From: Siphonobacter sp. BAB-5405
GTDB lineage: Bacteria > Bacteroidota > Bacteroidia > Cytophagales > Spirosomataceae
NCBI RefSeq assembly: GCF_002872335.1
Contig: NZ_NJAG01000006.1
Location: 186,001 to 250,000 of the forward strand
DNA length: 64,000 nucleotides
Direction: 5' to 3'
Below, piece by piece: positions 1-9,607 of this stretch. The notes beneath the pieces were generated by a model. The model ran no database searches. It worked only from the letters and a program-made list of their open reading frames with translations, and was not told the DNA's origin. Within the stretch, counting starts at the first letter, position 1; each line of letters begins with the position of its first letter. Made by a program: the position numbers and the translations under genes.

Positions 1-1244
1 ATGCCACCCCGGTACGTTGGTCCGGAGCGAAACCCGGCGTATCCCACCAGCAAATCGGCGTCGCCGTCACCATCCAGGTCGGCCAGAGCAGTAGTCGTAT
101 TTTCGCCCAGGTCCACCATATCTTCCTGTAAAAAATGCTCTTTCCGGAAGATCAGTCCCGAACCCGTATTTTCGTAAAGCCAGGCGGTCCGGCGAAAGTC
201 ATTGGCCTTGAGCTGATCGTTGGAGTAGACATTCGGAGCAGCCAGCAGATCGGGTTTCCCATCAAATGTGACGTCTTCCAGAAACGTGGCCGGAAATACG
301 CCCATATCAATCGGTTTCACCGAAGGAAACAAATAGTCAGCCTGCGTGAATCGAGCCTTCTCCCGCGTACCGGCATTGGGCATGTACGCTACGTGGGAAT
401 CTTCGATGTAACTGTAGAAGAAATCTTTTACGCCATCTCCGTTGTAATCCCAGAGTAAAATGCTGTTGCCTGCGTGCAGCGGGCGACCCCCCGGATTGTT
501 CTGGACGGCCGGACAATCGCCTTCGCCAGTTTCGCAATTCATATTGAAGCAGGCATCGCCGTACTGTCGCTTGATGAAGTTTCCCCAGCAAAACCCGATT
601 TTCTTGAAAGTCAAACCGGCCTTGCCCGTTCGTTCCATGCTCATGTTCTGGTGGTATTCCGCAAAGTCGCCCGCAATGTCAAAGATGACCAGATCCAGAT
701 CGCCGTCCCCGTCCACATCATCAATTCCAGGGACGTCCGTGGAAGGCACCTGCATATTTACCTGACCCGAAAATCCTTCGGTGTATAACGGATCGAACAG
801 CAACTGCCAGCGAAAACCGGAAGGAGCCGCTAGATTCTGATACACTTTAATTCCCGACGGTGTGTGGGCAAACAAATCCTTGCGTCCATCGCCATCGAGA
901 TCGCGGAGGAGCATCCAGCTGTCTAGTTCGGGGAAGTACGCCTCGTAAAGGGGAGCGTGTCGCCAGGTGTAGGAGCCATTACCCGTGGGCTGGGCCAGAA
1001 AGGTGGAAACTTTTCGACTGGTTCGATCAAAAATTACTAAATCCTCGACCTGATCCTGATTTAAATGCATCTTGGAAAACTGCGGAGCATTCAGCCCTCC
1101 GGCCCAGGCATTGGGCAGGATTCGACCCTGTACGGAAACCTGCACCGCAGTATCCAGTTCAAAGGAAAACTTCTGAGCATGGGCCTCAAAAGAAAGAAAT
1201 GAAACGAGCAGCCCCAGGCCCGTCAGCAGGTAACGGTTTTTCAT
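1..1244 (-). CDS. Exported FG-GAP/VCBS-repeat protein, partial (3' end outside window)
   Basis: The minus-strand frame is open from an ATG at 1244 to the left edge (414 codons), so the C-terminus is missing. It begins MKNRYLLTGLGLLVSFLSF and runs to ...FEAHAQ, a signal peptide with a likely cleavage after AHA. Four Asp-rich calcium-binding-type loops are visible: DLDGDGRKDLF, DVDGDGDLDLV, DYNGDGVKDFF and DLDGDGDADLLVG. These are the hallmark of FG-GAP/VCBS repeats, which fold into beta-propellers in secreted or surface proteins of Bacteroidota. The repeats are seen; the secreted or surface location is inferred from the signal peptide. The substrate is unknown. The gene is divergent from murF, with a 116-bp spacer. 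The missing end could carry a sorting domain or a hydrolase. Confidence 0.85.
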   Translation of the reverse strand, partial: MKNRYLLTGLGLLVSFLSFEAHAQKFSFELDTAVQVSVQGRILPNAWAGGLNAPQFSKMHLNQDQVEDLVIFDRTSRKVSTFLAQPTGNGSYTWRHAPLYEAYFPELDSWMLLRDLDGDGRKDLFAHTPSGIKVYQNLAAPSGFRWQLLFDPLYTEGFSGQVNMQVPSTDVPGIDDVDGDGDLDLVIFDIAGDFAEYHQNMSMERTGKAGLTFKKIGFCWGNFIKRQYGDACFNMNCETGEGDCPAVQNNPGGRPLHAGNSILLWDYNGDGVKDFFYSYIEDSHVAYMPNAGTREKARFTQADYLFPSVKPIDMGVFPATFLEDVTFDGKPDLLAAPNVYSNDQLKANDFRRTAWLYENTGSGLIFRKEHFLQEDMVDLGENTTTALADLDGDGDADLLVGYAGFRSGPTYRGG

Positions 1245-1360
1245 TGCATCTTTGTCACATCAGTTCAACAACGAATGGAAAATACATTTAGCGTTTCGGG
1301 TGGAGAGTTTTAGCCGGGAGAGCTACGAATTCCCAACCTGACACCTTAAACGATCTATAC

Positions 1361-2647
1361 ATGATTGCAGACCTTTATCAAAAGTACCTGACTTGCAGCA
1401 GTGTTTCGATTGATACCCGCAAAATTGAGCCCGGAGCGATGTTTTTCGCGTTAAAAGGGGAAAAATTTGACGCGAATACCTTTGCCGCCCAGGCCCTGGC
1501 CAACGGAGCCGCCTATGTAGTGATGGATAATGCCGAATATGCGACCGATGAACGTTGTCTGGTCGTGCCGAATACGCTTCAGACTCTGCAACGGCTGGCT
1601 CTGTATCATCGGCGTACGCTGACCATTCCCGTCATCGGCATTGGTGGTTCAAACGGCAAGACGACAACTAAAGAGCTGACCCACCGTGTATTGGCGAAAC
1701 GATTCCGGACATTCGCTACGCCCGGTAATTACAATAACTACATCGGCGTGCCGCTTACCCTGCTTTCCATGCCGGTGGGTACAGAAGTGCTTATCGTAGA
1801 ACTGGGAGCCAACCAGAAAGGCGATATTGAAGAATTGGTGAACATCTGCGAACCCGGTCTCGGCCTCATCACCAATATTGGAAAGTCGCACCTGGAGGGT
1901 TTCGGTGGCTTGCAGGGCGTACGCGAAGGAGAGGGAGAACTCTACGATTTTCTGGTACAGACCAACGGCCTGATCTTTTTTCATGCTCAGGATGAAACGC
2001 TTGCGAGTATGCTGGAAGAACGGGGAGCAAAGAAGTTCAACCTGATTCCTTACCGCGACGACGTTCAGTTGCTGGAAACCAATCCGAACGTAGTATATGA
2101 AATAGGCGAACAACGCGTGGAAACGCACCTGATGGGGGACTACAACTTCATCAATATGCGGGCTGCTCTAACGCTGGGGAAATACTTTGGCGTAGCGGAA
2201 GCAGACATGCACGCGGCCATTGCGGGCTACGTGGCCGAAAATAACCGCTCCCAGATTTTACAGAAAGGTTCGAATACCATCTGGCTGGATGCGTACAACG
2301 CCAACCCAAGTTCAATGGCCGCTGCGTTGAAAAATTTCGAAGCCCTGGATGCGAAGAAAAAACTGGTCATTCTGGGCGACATGTTCGAACTGGGCGAAGA
2401 AGGGCCCCACGAGCACGAGCTGATGGGAAAATTGATTGCCGAATGCCACTTTGACTACGTACTTCTGGCGGGACCGCTCATGCAGAACGCCCTGAAATAT
2501 TTGCCCCGGGCGTATTACTTCCCCGATAAATTCGGCCTACACGTCTGGCTGGAGGAACATCCCATGACGGATACGCATTTCCTCATCAAAGGTTCCCGCG
2601 GTATGGGGCTGGAAAGTACGCTGGGGATGATTGGGGGAGGGCTTTGA
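1361..2647 (+). CDS. murF: UDP-N-acetylmuramoyl-tripeptide--D-alanyl-D-alanine ligase
   Basis: This 428-residue protein has the three-domain Mur ligase layout. The N-terminal UDP-binding part contains SIDTRKIEPGAMFFALKG, the central ATPase has the P-loop GSNGKTTTK (Lys about residue 100), and the C-terminal domain contains DAYNANPSSM and LGDMFELG. MurF adds D-Ala-D-Ala to the UDP-MurNAc-tripeptide in the cytoplasm, the last soluble step of peptidoglycan precursor synthesis. Oddity: after HLEGFGGLQGV the family usually has a Lys that becomes carbamylated to hold Mg2+; here the segment reads REGEGELYDF, with Glu at that place. The length is normal and the frame intact. It stands alone rather than in a mur cluster. 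Confidence 0.95.
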   Translation: MIADLYQKYLTCSSVSIDTRKIEPGAMFFALKGEKFDANTFAAQALANGAAYVVMDNAEYATDERCLVVPNTLQTLQRLALYHRRTLTIPVIGIGGSNGKTTTKELTHRVLAKRFRTFATPGNYNNYIGVPLTLLSMPVGTEVLIVELGANQKGDIEELVNICEPGLGLITNIGKSHLEGFGGLQGVREGEGELYDFLVQTNGLIFFHAQDETLASMLEERGAKKFNLIPYRDDVQLLETNPNVVYEIGEQRVETHLMGDYNFINMRAALTLGKYFGVAEADMHAAIAGYVAENNRSQILQKGSNTIWLDAYNANPSSMAAALKNFEALDAKKKLVILGDMFELGEEGPHEHELMGKLIAECHFDYVLLAGPLMQNALKYLPRAYYFPDKFGLHVWLEEHPMTDTHFLIKGSRGMGLESTLGMIGGGL

Positions 2648-2670
2648 GTTTTGAGCGGCGGCCGCAGCCG

Positions 2671-2771
2671 TTTTCAGTTTTGAGTTTTGAGTTTTGAGTT
2701 TTGAGTTTTGAGTTTTCAGTTTTCAGTTTTCAGTTTTCAGTTTTCAGTTTTCAGTTTTCAGTTTTCAGTTT
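2671..2771 (+). repeat. Heptamer tandem tract (AGTTTTG)n then (AGTTTTC)n
   Basis: About 14 head-to-tail 7-bp units are visible. The first block is AGTTTTG and the second AGTTTTC, so unit identity switches once inside the array. It starts just after the murF stop. An inverted set, CAAAACT units, lies at 3151-3170, so transcript through the spacer could fold end to end. Confidence 0.9.
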
Positions 2772-2808
2772 TTCTAGAGTAAAACCGGCAAAGATAGCGG
2801 GACGGGTT

Positions 2809-2915
2809 GTCCGTAGCATTTGCTACGGACGCAAAAGTTGGTAGGCTGTGCCTACCGGGCGGGACGATTCCCCGTATTGCATACGGGGCTAATCAAAGTG
2901 AACCCCTTCGGGGTT
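2809..2915. repeat. Composite palindromic element (four hairpins), copy 1
   Basis: Four perfect dyads follow each other. 2809-2830 has arms GTCCGTAGCA/TGCTACGGAC around TT. 2840-2856 has arms GGTAGGC/GCCTACC around TGT. 2870-2888 has arms CCCCGTAT/ATACGGGG around TGC. 2901-2915 is AACCCCTTCGGGGTT. The last two, read on the minus strand, match the element at 61944-61989 at about 42 of 46 positions, with paired (compensatory) changes in the stem. This resembles REP-type dispersed elements. No transposase is in the window. Confidence 0.85.
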
Positions 2916-3150
2916 AGCTGGCGGTTTATAAAGTAATATTTGACTCGCTCACCCCGATTTAAACCGTCATGGAATGATCGGGGTGGAATGGTTTAACGTC
3001 GGTGACGCGAAGTGCGTTGATCTTTCGGGTCGCAAATTTGGAACAGCTTGTTGGGAAAACGGGGTTAAAAACCATGAAAAGGAAACCTGCGACGAAACTT
3101 TGTAATGACCCGGAGCACTATAAATCAATTCGCTATCGGTAGCTGCTACC

Positions 3151-3170
3151 CAAAACTCAAAACTCAAAAC
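3151..3170 (-). repeat. Inverted CAAAACT units
   Basis: Two and a half units of CAAAACT, the reverse complement of the heptamer at 2671-2771. Together the two form the arms of a potential long stem closing the ~380 bp between them. Confidence 0.7.
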
Positions 3171-3191
3171 GCACAACGGTAAACTCTACCT

Positions 3192-3199
3192 ATCTTTGC
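3192..3199 (+). promoter_or_regulatory. Bacteroidota-type -7 box upstream of metH
   Basis: TATCTTTG matches the -7 consensus TAnnTTTG recognised by the primary sigma factor of Bacteroidota. It lies 65 bp before the metH ATG. A -33 TTG at the ideal spacing is not clear. Confidence 0.6.
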
Positions 3200-3263
3200 A
3201 CGTTTATCTTTTCATACTTTCTGGACACAACGCCGACTCCGATCCGGCATCGTTTCGCAACCG

Positions 3264-6200
3264 ATGACAACGATTCAAAAACCCGACATTCGCAGCCTTC
3301 TTAACAATCGTATTCTCGTGCTCGATGGAGCCATGGGTACGATGATTCAGCGGTATAAGCTGGAAGAAGAAGACTATCGGGGCTCTCGCTTTGCCGACTG
3401 GCCCCATCCCCTGAAGGGAAATAACGACTTGCTCGTACTGACCCGACCCGACATTATCAAAACGATTCACGCCGAGTATTACGAAGCCGGAGCAGACATC
3501 GTGGAAACCAACTCTTTTTCCGGTACCTGGATTGCCATGGCCGATTACGGCATGGAAGAGCTGGTCTACGAACTCAATTACGAGTCGGCCCGTATCGCCC
3601 GTGAAGTTGCCGATGAATTTACGGCTCGCAATCCGGACAAACCCCGGTACGTAGCTGGTTCGATGGGACCTACGAACCGTACCGCCAGCCTCTCGCCCGA
3701 TGTGAACAACCCTGGTTACCGGGCCATCACTTTCGATCAGCTGGTGGGTGCGTATTACGAACAAACCAAGGCCCTGATCGAAGGCGGCAGTGATATTCTG
3801 CTGGTCGAAACCATCTTCGATACGCTCAATGCCAAGGCGGCTCTGTTTGCCATTGATACCTACTATCAGGACGTGACCCATGGAAAGTCGCCCTGGCCCG
3901 AACATATCCCGCAAGGACCCAAATTTGAAGTACCGATCATGGTATCCGGTACCATTACCGATGCCTCGGGTCGTACGCTTTCCGGACAAACGACGGAAGC
4001 GTTTCTTACCTCCGTATCGCATTTGCCGCTGCTTTCCGTAGGGCTAAACTGTGCCTTGGGAGCCGATCTGATGCGGCCGTATGTACAGACCCTGGCCGAT
4101 AAATCACCCTTTTTTACCTCGGCCCACCCCAACGCGGGTTTGCCGAATGAAATGGGTGAATACGACGAGACGCCCGAGCAAATGGGTGAAACGATCAATG
4201 GCTTCCTGAACGACGGACTACTGAATATTATCGGTGGATGCTGCGGTACGACGCCCGGCCACATTCGCCGCATTGCGGAAATTGCTGCTACGCACCAGCC
4301 CCGACCCATTCCCGTCGAAGAACCCGTACTGAAACTATCCGGTCTGGAACCGATTGAGGTAACGAAGGAAAAGGTACTGTTTCTGAACATCGGAGAGCGT
4401 TGTAACGTAACTGGTTCGAAGAAATTTGCCCGTCTGATTCGGGAAAACAAGTACGACGAAGCCCTGAGTATTGCCCGGGAACAGGTAGAAACCGGAGCCC
4501 AGGTCATCGACGTAAACATGGATGAAGGGATGATTGACGGAGCGGCCGCCATGACCACCTTCCTGAATCTGCTCGCTGCCGAACCCGACATTGCCCGGGT
4601 ACCCGTCATGGTCGATTCTTCCAAGTGGGAAGTGATCGAGGCGGGTTTGAAATGCGTACAGGGAAAAGCAATTGTGAACTCCATCTCCCTGAAAGAAGGC
4701 GAAGAGAAGTTTAAAGAATACGCCCGCACGGTGCAACGGTACGGAGCCGCCGCTGTAGTGATGGCTTTTGACGAAAATGGTCAGGCCGACAGCTACGAAC
4801 GCCGGATTGAAATTTGCGAACGGGCGTACCGGATTCTGGTGGACGAAGTCGGCTTCCCCGCCGAAGACATCATCTTCGACCCCAACATTCTGACCGTTGC
4901 TACGGGAATCGATGAGCACAACAACTACGCCGTCGATTTTATCAACGCAACCCGCTGGATCAAAGAAAACCTGCCGCACGCGAAAGTTTCGGGTGGGGTC
5001 TCCAACGTATCGTTTAGCTTCCGGGGGAACGAACCCGTCCGCGAAGCCATTCACTCGGCCTTCCTGTACCATGCCATCAAAGCCGGTATGGATATGGGCA
5101 TTGTGAACGCTGGTCAGCTAACGATCTACGATGAAATTCCGAAAGACTTTCTGGAACTGGTGGAAGACGTTTTGCTCAACCGCCGTCCCGACTCCACCGA
5201 ACGCCTCGTAACGTTTGCGGAAACGGTGAAAGCCAAGGGGAAAACAGAAACGGGACCGGATAACTCCTGGCGGCAACTGCCCGTGAAAGAGCGGTTGGCC
5301 CATGCTCTGGTGAAAGGCATCGCCGATTTCATTGATGAAGATACCGAAGAATGTCGTCAGGCATACGCTCGCCCGATTGAGGTGATTGAAGGTCCGCTGA
5401 TGGACGGGATGAACGTAGTAGGGGATCTGTTCGGAGCCGGAAAAATGTTCCTGCCGCAGGTCGTTAAATCGGCCCGGGTCATGAAAAAAGCCGTAGCCTA
5501 CCTCCAACCCTTCATTGAAGCCAGTAAAGAAGCCGGATCTACAGCCGGACGTATTTTGCTGGCAACGGTGAAAGGCGACGTACACGATATTGGCAAGAAC
5601 ATCGTGGGCGTAGTACTAGGCTGTAACAATTACGAGATCATCGATTTGGGCGTGATGGTGCCAACGGATAAAATTCTGGAAGCGGCCAAGACGCACAACG
5701 TAGATATTATTGGATTGTCGGGCCTGATTACGCCGAGTCTGGATGAAATGGTGGGCGTGGCCAAAGAAATGGAACGGCAGGGTTTTAACGTACCCCTGCT
5801 CATTGGCGGAGCAACGACGTCCCGAATTCATACGGCCGTAAAAATTGATCCGCAGTACTCCGGACCCGTTATTCACGTACTCGACGCTTCCCGTTCAGTA
5901 CCCGTAGCCGGACGTCTGACGCAGAGCGACGAATCAAGAGCGGCGGTACTTTCGAGCATCAAAGCCGAATACGCCAAGCTTCGCGAAGATCACGCCAAAC
6001 GCAAATCGGACAAGAATTTTGTCAACATTGAAGCGGCTCGTCAGAATAAGGTAAACATCGACTGGGAGAGCTTCCAGGCTACCAAACCCCGATTCCTGGG
6101 TACGCGGGTGTTTGAAGACTATTCCCTGTCGGAAATTGCCCCGTACATTGACTGGACGCCTTTCTTTCAGACCTGGCAATTGCATGGCAAGTACCCCGCT

Positions 6201-7082
6201 ATTCTGGAAGATCAGGTCGTAGGAGCGGAGGCGAAGAAATTATTTGAAGATGCTAATAATCTCCTGCTGGAAATCATTCATGACCAGTCACTAAAAGCAA
6301 GAGCTGTTGTGGGTTTCTGGCCCGCCAATAGTCACGAGGATGATATTATTCTGCATCCGTACGAGACCGTAAGCCGGGAAGTATCCTGCGAACGCCACGG
6401 CTCGCATACGCATCTGGAGTATCAGATCAGCCGGGCCAACCGATCGGGCGAAGAAGTTATTACTACGCCTGCTTTAGCTACGTTACATCATCTGCGTCAG
6501 CAAAGTCAGAAAGCAGCCAATCTGCCCAACTACTCACTAGCCGATTTCATTGCTCCGCTGGAAAGCGTGCATACAGATTATATCGGTGGTTTTGCCGTAA
6601 CAACCGGAATCGGTATCGAAGCCCTGTTGGAAAAATACGAAAAAGACCACGACGATTACGGCAGCATCATGGTGAAAGCCATTGCTGACCGGCTCGCCGA
6701 GGCTTTTGCCGAATTGATGCACCAACGCGTTCGGAAGGAATTCTGGGGTTACGCTGCGAACGAAACACTGGAAAACCAGGATTTGATTGAAGAGAAGTAC
6801 CAGGGCATTCGTCCGGCTCCTGGTTACCCGGCCTGTCCCGAACATACCGAGAAGCGGACGCTATTTGATTTACTGGGTGCCGAACAACTGGGTATTACGC
6901 TCACGGAAAGCTACGCCATGTATCCGGCCAGCTCCGTCAGTGGCTGGTATTTCAGTCATCCCGACAGCCGTTATTTCACCGTGGGTAAAATTCAGAAAGA
7001 TCAGGTGGAGGATTACGCTAAACGCAAAGGAATGACGCTGGAAGAGGCCGAAAAATGGTTAGCTCCGGCGTTAGCCTATTAA
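3264..7082 (+). CDS. metH: Cobalamin-dependent methionine synthase (full four-module MetH)
   Basis: This 1272-residue enzyme transfers the methyl group of 5-methyltetrahydrofolate to homocysteine by way of methylcobalamin. Modules in order: homocysteine module ([12 protein letters not shown] near the start; zinc ligands in GLNCALG and [10 protein letters not shown], to about 335), pterin module ([19 protein letters not shown] to about 620), cap and B12 module with DVHDIGKN (cobalamin ligand His774), and the C-terminal AdoMet reactivation module ([15 protein letters not shown]). It is slightly longer than the usual ~1230 residues and is complete. A promoter box and a strong terminator bound it as a single-gene transcript. 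No cobalamin or SAM riboswitch was recognised upstream. Confidence 0.97.
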   Translation: MTTIQKPDIRSLLNNRILVLDGAMGTMIQRYKLEEEDYRGSRFADWPHPLKGNNDLLVLTRPDIIKTIHAEYYEAGADIVETNSFSGTWIAMADYGMEELVYELNYESARIAREVADEFTARNPDKPRYVAGSMGPTNRTASLSPDVNNPGYRAITFDQLVGAYYEQTKALIEGGSDILLVETIFDTLNAKAALFAIDTYYQDVTHGKSPWPEHIPQGPKFEVPIMVSGTITDASGRTLSGQTTEAFLTSVSHLPLLSVGLNCALGADLMRPYVQTLADKSPFFTSAHPNAGLPNEMGEYDETPEQMGETINGFLNDGLLNIIGGCCGTTPGHIRRIAEIAATHQPRPIPVEEPVLKLSGLEPIEVTKEKVLFLNIGERCNVTGSKKFARLIRENKYDEALSIAREQVETGAQVIDVNMDEGMIDGAAAMTTFLNLLAAEPDIARVPVMVDSSKWEVIEAGLKCVQGKAIVNSISLKEGEEKFKEYARTVQRYGAAAVVMAFDENGQADSYERRIEICERAYRILVDEVGFPAEDIIFDPNILTVATGIDEHNNYAVDFINATRWIKENLPHAKVSGGVSNVSFSFRGNEPVREAIHSAFLYHAIKAGMDMGIVNAGQLTIYDEIPKDFLELVEDVLLNRRPDSTERLVTFAETVKAKGKTETGPDNSWRQLPVKERLAHALVKGIADFIDEDTEECRQAYARPIEVIEGPLMDGMNVVGDLFGAGKMFLPQVVKSARVMKKAVAYLQPFIEASKEAGSTAGRILLATVKGDVHDIGKNIVGVVLGCNNYEIIDLGVMVPTDKILEAAKTHNVDIIGLSGLITPSLDEMVGVAKEMERQGFNVPLLIGGATTSRIHTAVKIDPQYSGPVIHVLDASRSVPVAGRLTQSDESRAAVLSSIKAEYAKLREDHAKRKSDKNFVNIEAARQNKVNIDWESFQATKPRFLGTRVFEDYSLSEIAPYIDWTPFFQTWQLHGKYPAILEDQVVGAEAKKLFEDANNLLLEIIHDQSLKARAVVGFWPANSHEDDIILHPYETVSREVSCERHGSHTHLEYQISRANRSGEEVITTPALATLHHLRQQSQKAANLPNYSLADFIAPLESVHTDYIGGFAVTTGIGIEALLEKYEKDHDDYGSIMVKAIADRLAEAFAELMHQRVRKEFWGYAANETLENQDLIEEKYQGIRPAPGYPACPEHTEKRTLFDLLGAEQLGITLTESYAMYPASSVSGWYFSHPDSRYFTVGKIQKDQVEDYAKRKGMTLEEAEKWLAPALAY

Positions 7083-7105
7083 GTTTACGCGGATATCTTA
7101 ATCAC

Positions 7106-7145
7106 AAAAAAGCTCCTTTCTTCATCGCTAAGAAGGGAGCTTTTT
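7106..7145 (+). terminator. Rho-independent terminator of metH
   Basis: Stem GCTCCTTTCTT/AAGAAGGGAGC with a 7-nt loop, flanked by A6 on the left and T5 on the right. It sits 24 bp after the metH stop and could act in both directions. Confidence 0.85.
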
Positions 7146-7234
7146 GTTTATGGTTAAAATTAGTAGTAACTATTGTTGATCATTTCAAAGAAAGTTTTAC
7201 ATTCGCTTACCAATTCACCTTCACCGCCTATCCA

Positions 7235-8665
7235 ATGTTATTCAATAGTTACAGTTTTGTGCTATTGGTTTTGCTTACGTTCGGGTTGTATTACCTGCCC
7301 GTACGCACAAGAGCTGCCTGGCAACTTAGCATCTTAATTCTTTCCAGCCTGTTCTTTTATGGCTATTATCAGCCGCTATTAGTGCTTCTTTTACTGGGAT
7401 CAGTAACGATTAATATTATATCCAGTTATCTCATTATTCATGGAGCAGCCTATTGCCATCTTTTACATAGCGTTTGGGGCGTAGTCGCTAATTTATCCAT
7501 CCTTATTTTCTTTAAATATAGTTCCTTATTTGCTCATACATTTTTGCCAGTTCAAAGTGAAATAGGATCTTTTTTACTAAACTTACCTTTACCGATCGGT
7601 ATTTCTTTCTTTACTTTTCAGGGAATTAGTTTGATTGTGGATACCTACCGGAACCGGAATAATGCAGCATACCGTCAGCTAATTCCTAAATCGATTGTGG
7701 AGCATAGCAAACGCGTTTTATTCTTTAAGGCCTTCTTTCCTCAACTGGTTTCTGGACCCATCGTTAAAGCTCATTTTTTTCTGCCGCAGATTGAAGAAAA
7801 ATTTCTGCATTCGATTCGTTGGGAATACGTTTTCAAAAACCTGACGCTGGGGTATTTTTTCAAAATGGTAATCGCCGATAACCTGAAAGATCATACATCC
7901 ATCATTACGTACCCCTATTTCGAGGCCGAATCTACGCTTACCTTGCTGATTGCGTTATTTGGCTACTCCATGCAGATTTTTGCTGACTTTGCGGGTTACT
8001 CACTCATCGCTCTTGGACTGGCCGCTCTGTTTGGGTATCAGTTTCCCATCAACTTCAACTTTCCTTATATCAGTACCTCATTTTCAGAGTTTTGGCGGCG
8101 ATGGCATATTTCGTTGTCCAGTTTCCTGCGGGAGTATCTGTACATTCCCTTGGGCGGCAATCGAAAGGGAGAGGCACGTACCTGCCTGAATTTATTTCTA
8201 ACCATGGTATTAGGCGGATTATGGCACGGAGCCGCCTGGAGTTACGCCGTTTGGGGAGCTTTTCACGGTTTAGCGTTACTTCTGGAACGCTATATAACGA
8301 CTCATCTAAAAATCAGGGAAACCCGTATCAGTCAAATTTTTAAAGGAGGGCTTGTATTCAGTCTGGTAACATTAGGCTGGCTCTTGTTTAAATTGCCGGA
8401 GTTTTCCCACGTCGTTGCCTTTTTTAAAGCATTAACAACAAATTATAATCGACCCCTGAATACATTACCGGTAGCGTTAATACTTCTGTTTTCAATGCCT
8501 GTGATAGCCTACCATATCTGGTATGTATGGGGCGAACAATCGATGGAACGTATTTGGGTACAAAAACGACTCCTACAGGTTGAGCCTTATGTGTTAGGCT
8601 GTATGCTTTTTATGATTATTACGAACAGCGGTTCCAGTACAGACTTTATCTATTTTCAATTCTAA
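7235..8665 (+). CDS. MBOAT-family membrane O-acyltransferase (AlgI/DltB-like)
   Basis: The ATG at 7235 gives MLFNSYSFVLLVLLTFGLYYL and a 476-residue protein, the usual AlgI length. An open frame continues upstream into metH but would cross the terminator hairpin, so it is not used. About ten hydrophobic segments are visible. MBOAT hallmarks are FFPQLVSGPIVK, FWRRWHISLSSFLREYLYIP, GGNRKGEARTCLNLFLTM and GGLWHGAAWSYAVWGAFHG, with the catalytic His in LWHGA. Such proteins move an acyl group across the inner membrane onto an extracellular polysaccharide. The SGNH protein 18 bp downstream is its expected partner. The pair is AT-richer than its neighbours, which suggests transfer. The glycan substrate cannot be told. 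Confidence 0.9.
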   Translation: MLFNSYSFVLLVLLTFGLYYLPVRTRAAWQLSILILSSLFFYGYYQPLLVLLLLGSVTINIISSYLIIHGAAYCHLLHSVWGVVANLSILIFFKYSSLFAHTFLPVQSEIGSFLLNLPLPIGISFFTFQGISLIVDTYRNRNNAAYRQLIPKSIVEHSKRVLFFKAFFPQLVSGPIVKAHFFLPQIEEKFLHSIRWEYVFKNLTLGYFFKMVIADNLKDHTSIITYPYFEAESTLTLLIALFGYSMQIFADFAGYSLIALGLAALFGYQFPINFNFPYISTSFSEFWRRWHISLSSFLREYLYIPLGGNRKGEARTCLNLFLTMVLGGLWHGAAWSYAVWGAFHGLALLLERYITTHLKIRETRISQIFKGGLVFSLVTLGWLLFKLPEFSHVVAFFKALTTNYNRPLNTLPVALILLFSMPVIAYHIWYVWGEQSMERIWVQKRLLQVEPYVLGCMLFMIITNSGSSTDFIYFQF

Positions 8666-8683
8666 ACCATACGTAGAACCTCT

Positions 8684-9556
8684 ATGATTAGAACTTCTAT
8701 TCTTACGACGGCCTTCTTACTGGTTTTATACAGCCTCTTTATTTATCTTAATACGGATCGAATCAAACGTACGGGTCAGAATCAATACGCACGGAATCTA
8801 GTTAGTGCGGAGGAATACCTGTACGAAAAGGGGCAGCGGGCGAATACCTTAATTCTGGGTTCGTCGCTTAGTACCCGGCTTTTAATGGATAGCTTACCCC
8901 ATACTTATTACAATCTGGGTATGTCTGGACTGAGTGTTTATGATGGCTTAAATCTTTTAAAAAAGGCGGCTAAAAAACCCAAGACAGTGCTTATTGAAAT
9001 GAATATCGTGTTACGGGATGCGAATACTGGTTTTACAGAAGATGTATTTCATCCAGCCCTTTATTCGTTGCGTCAATATGTTCCCGTACTTCGTAAAAAA
9101 TATCAGCCCTTAGGTGTATTAAAAGCATTGTATCGCGATCAAACGCAGTCGGTAACGGATACAGCCTTATTTACGTTGCCTAAGGAAATATACGAGCGGG
9201 AAGTTCGAAACATCATGGCAGACTTTTCGTCTACGCACTATTTAACGCACTTTCAAAACAGATTTTCTATCCTGAAAAAGGAAATTCGGGAGCTGAGAGC
9301 CAAGGGGATTAAGGTAGTCTTTTTCGAAATGCCCGTGTATAGCAAAGCCAGTCAGCTGAAGATTCCAAGGTTGATTCGGGCCAACTTCCTGAGAAATTTC
9401 CCGCCGCATGAGTACGGCTATATTTCGCTGCCCCAGGAAGTGTATCAGACGACCGATGGCCTGCACCTGGCCGGAGCGGAAGCCCGCCGCTATACCCGGT
9501 ATATACGCGAGCACATGACAAAACTACAAACGGTTCAGTATTCCAAAGTGAATTGA
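8684..9556 (+). CDS. Membrane-anchored SGNH/AlgJ-like partner of the MBOAT protein
   Basis: A 290-residue protein with one N-terminal membrane segment (residues about 5-24) followed by an extracytoplasmic domain. Block I of the SGNH hydrolase fold reads LILGSSLSTRLL and block V TTDGLHLAGAEA, giving the Ser and Asp-x-x-His of the triad. AlgJ, AlgX and DltD-type proteins of this fold take the acyl group exported by an MBOAT protein and place it on the polysaccharide. It starts 18 bp after the acyltransferase stop, so the two are an operon. Codon use is AT-rich like its partner. The acyl and glycan substrates are inferred only by family. Confidence 0.75.
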   Translation: MIRTSILTTAFLLVLYSLFIYLNTDRIKRTGQNQYARNLVSAEEYLYEKGQRANTLILGSSLSTRLLMDSLPHTYYNLGMSGLSVYDGLNLLKKAAKKPKTVLIEMNIVLRDANTGFTEDVFHPALYSLRQYVPVLRKKYQPLGVLKALYRDQTQSVTDTALFTLPKEIYEREVRNIMADFSSTHYLTHFQNRFSILKKEIRELRAKGIKVVFFEMPVYSKASQLKIPRLIRANFLRNFPPHEYGYISLPQEVYQTTDGLHLAGAEARRYTRYIREHMTKLQTVQYSKVN

Positions 9557-9607
9557 TTACCGGCCCAAAACCGCGTAGTTTAGCAATCGTGGAATAACGT
9601 TTGAAGC

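Larger units (their letters stand above)
2648..3263. other. 616-bp murF-metH spacer made of repeats and hairpins
   Basis: No credible gene lies here. The spacer holds, in order, a heptamer tract (2671-2771), a cluster of four short perfect hairpins (2809-2915), a stretch without visible structure, an inverted copy of the heptamer (3151-3170) and the metH promoter. A 69-codon minus-strand open frame at 2967-3176 has no domain features and is treated as chance. Confidence 0.8.

Noticed and set aside
2671-2771. Possible CRISPR array in the repeated heptamers
   Set aside because: Units are only 7 bp and directly adjacent, with no spacers and no cas gene in the window.
2967-3176. 69-codon open frame on the minus strand in the murF-metH spacer
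   Set aside because: It runs over the repeat and metH promoter region, has no domain, signal or start context, and its codons look random.
3171-3263. SAM or cobalamin riboswitch upstream of metH
   Set aside because: After the -7 box only ~65 nt of leader remain, too short for a cobalamin riboswitch, and no conserved SAM riboswitch core was seen.
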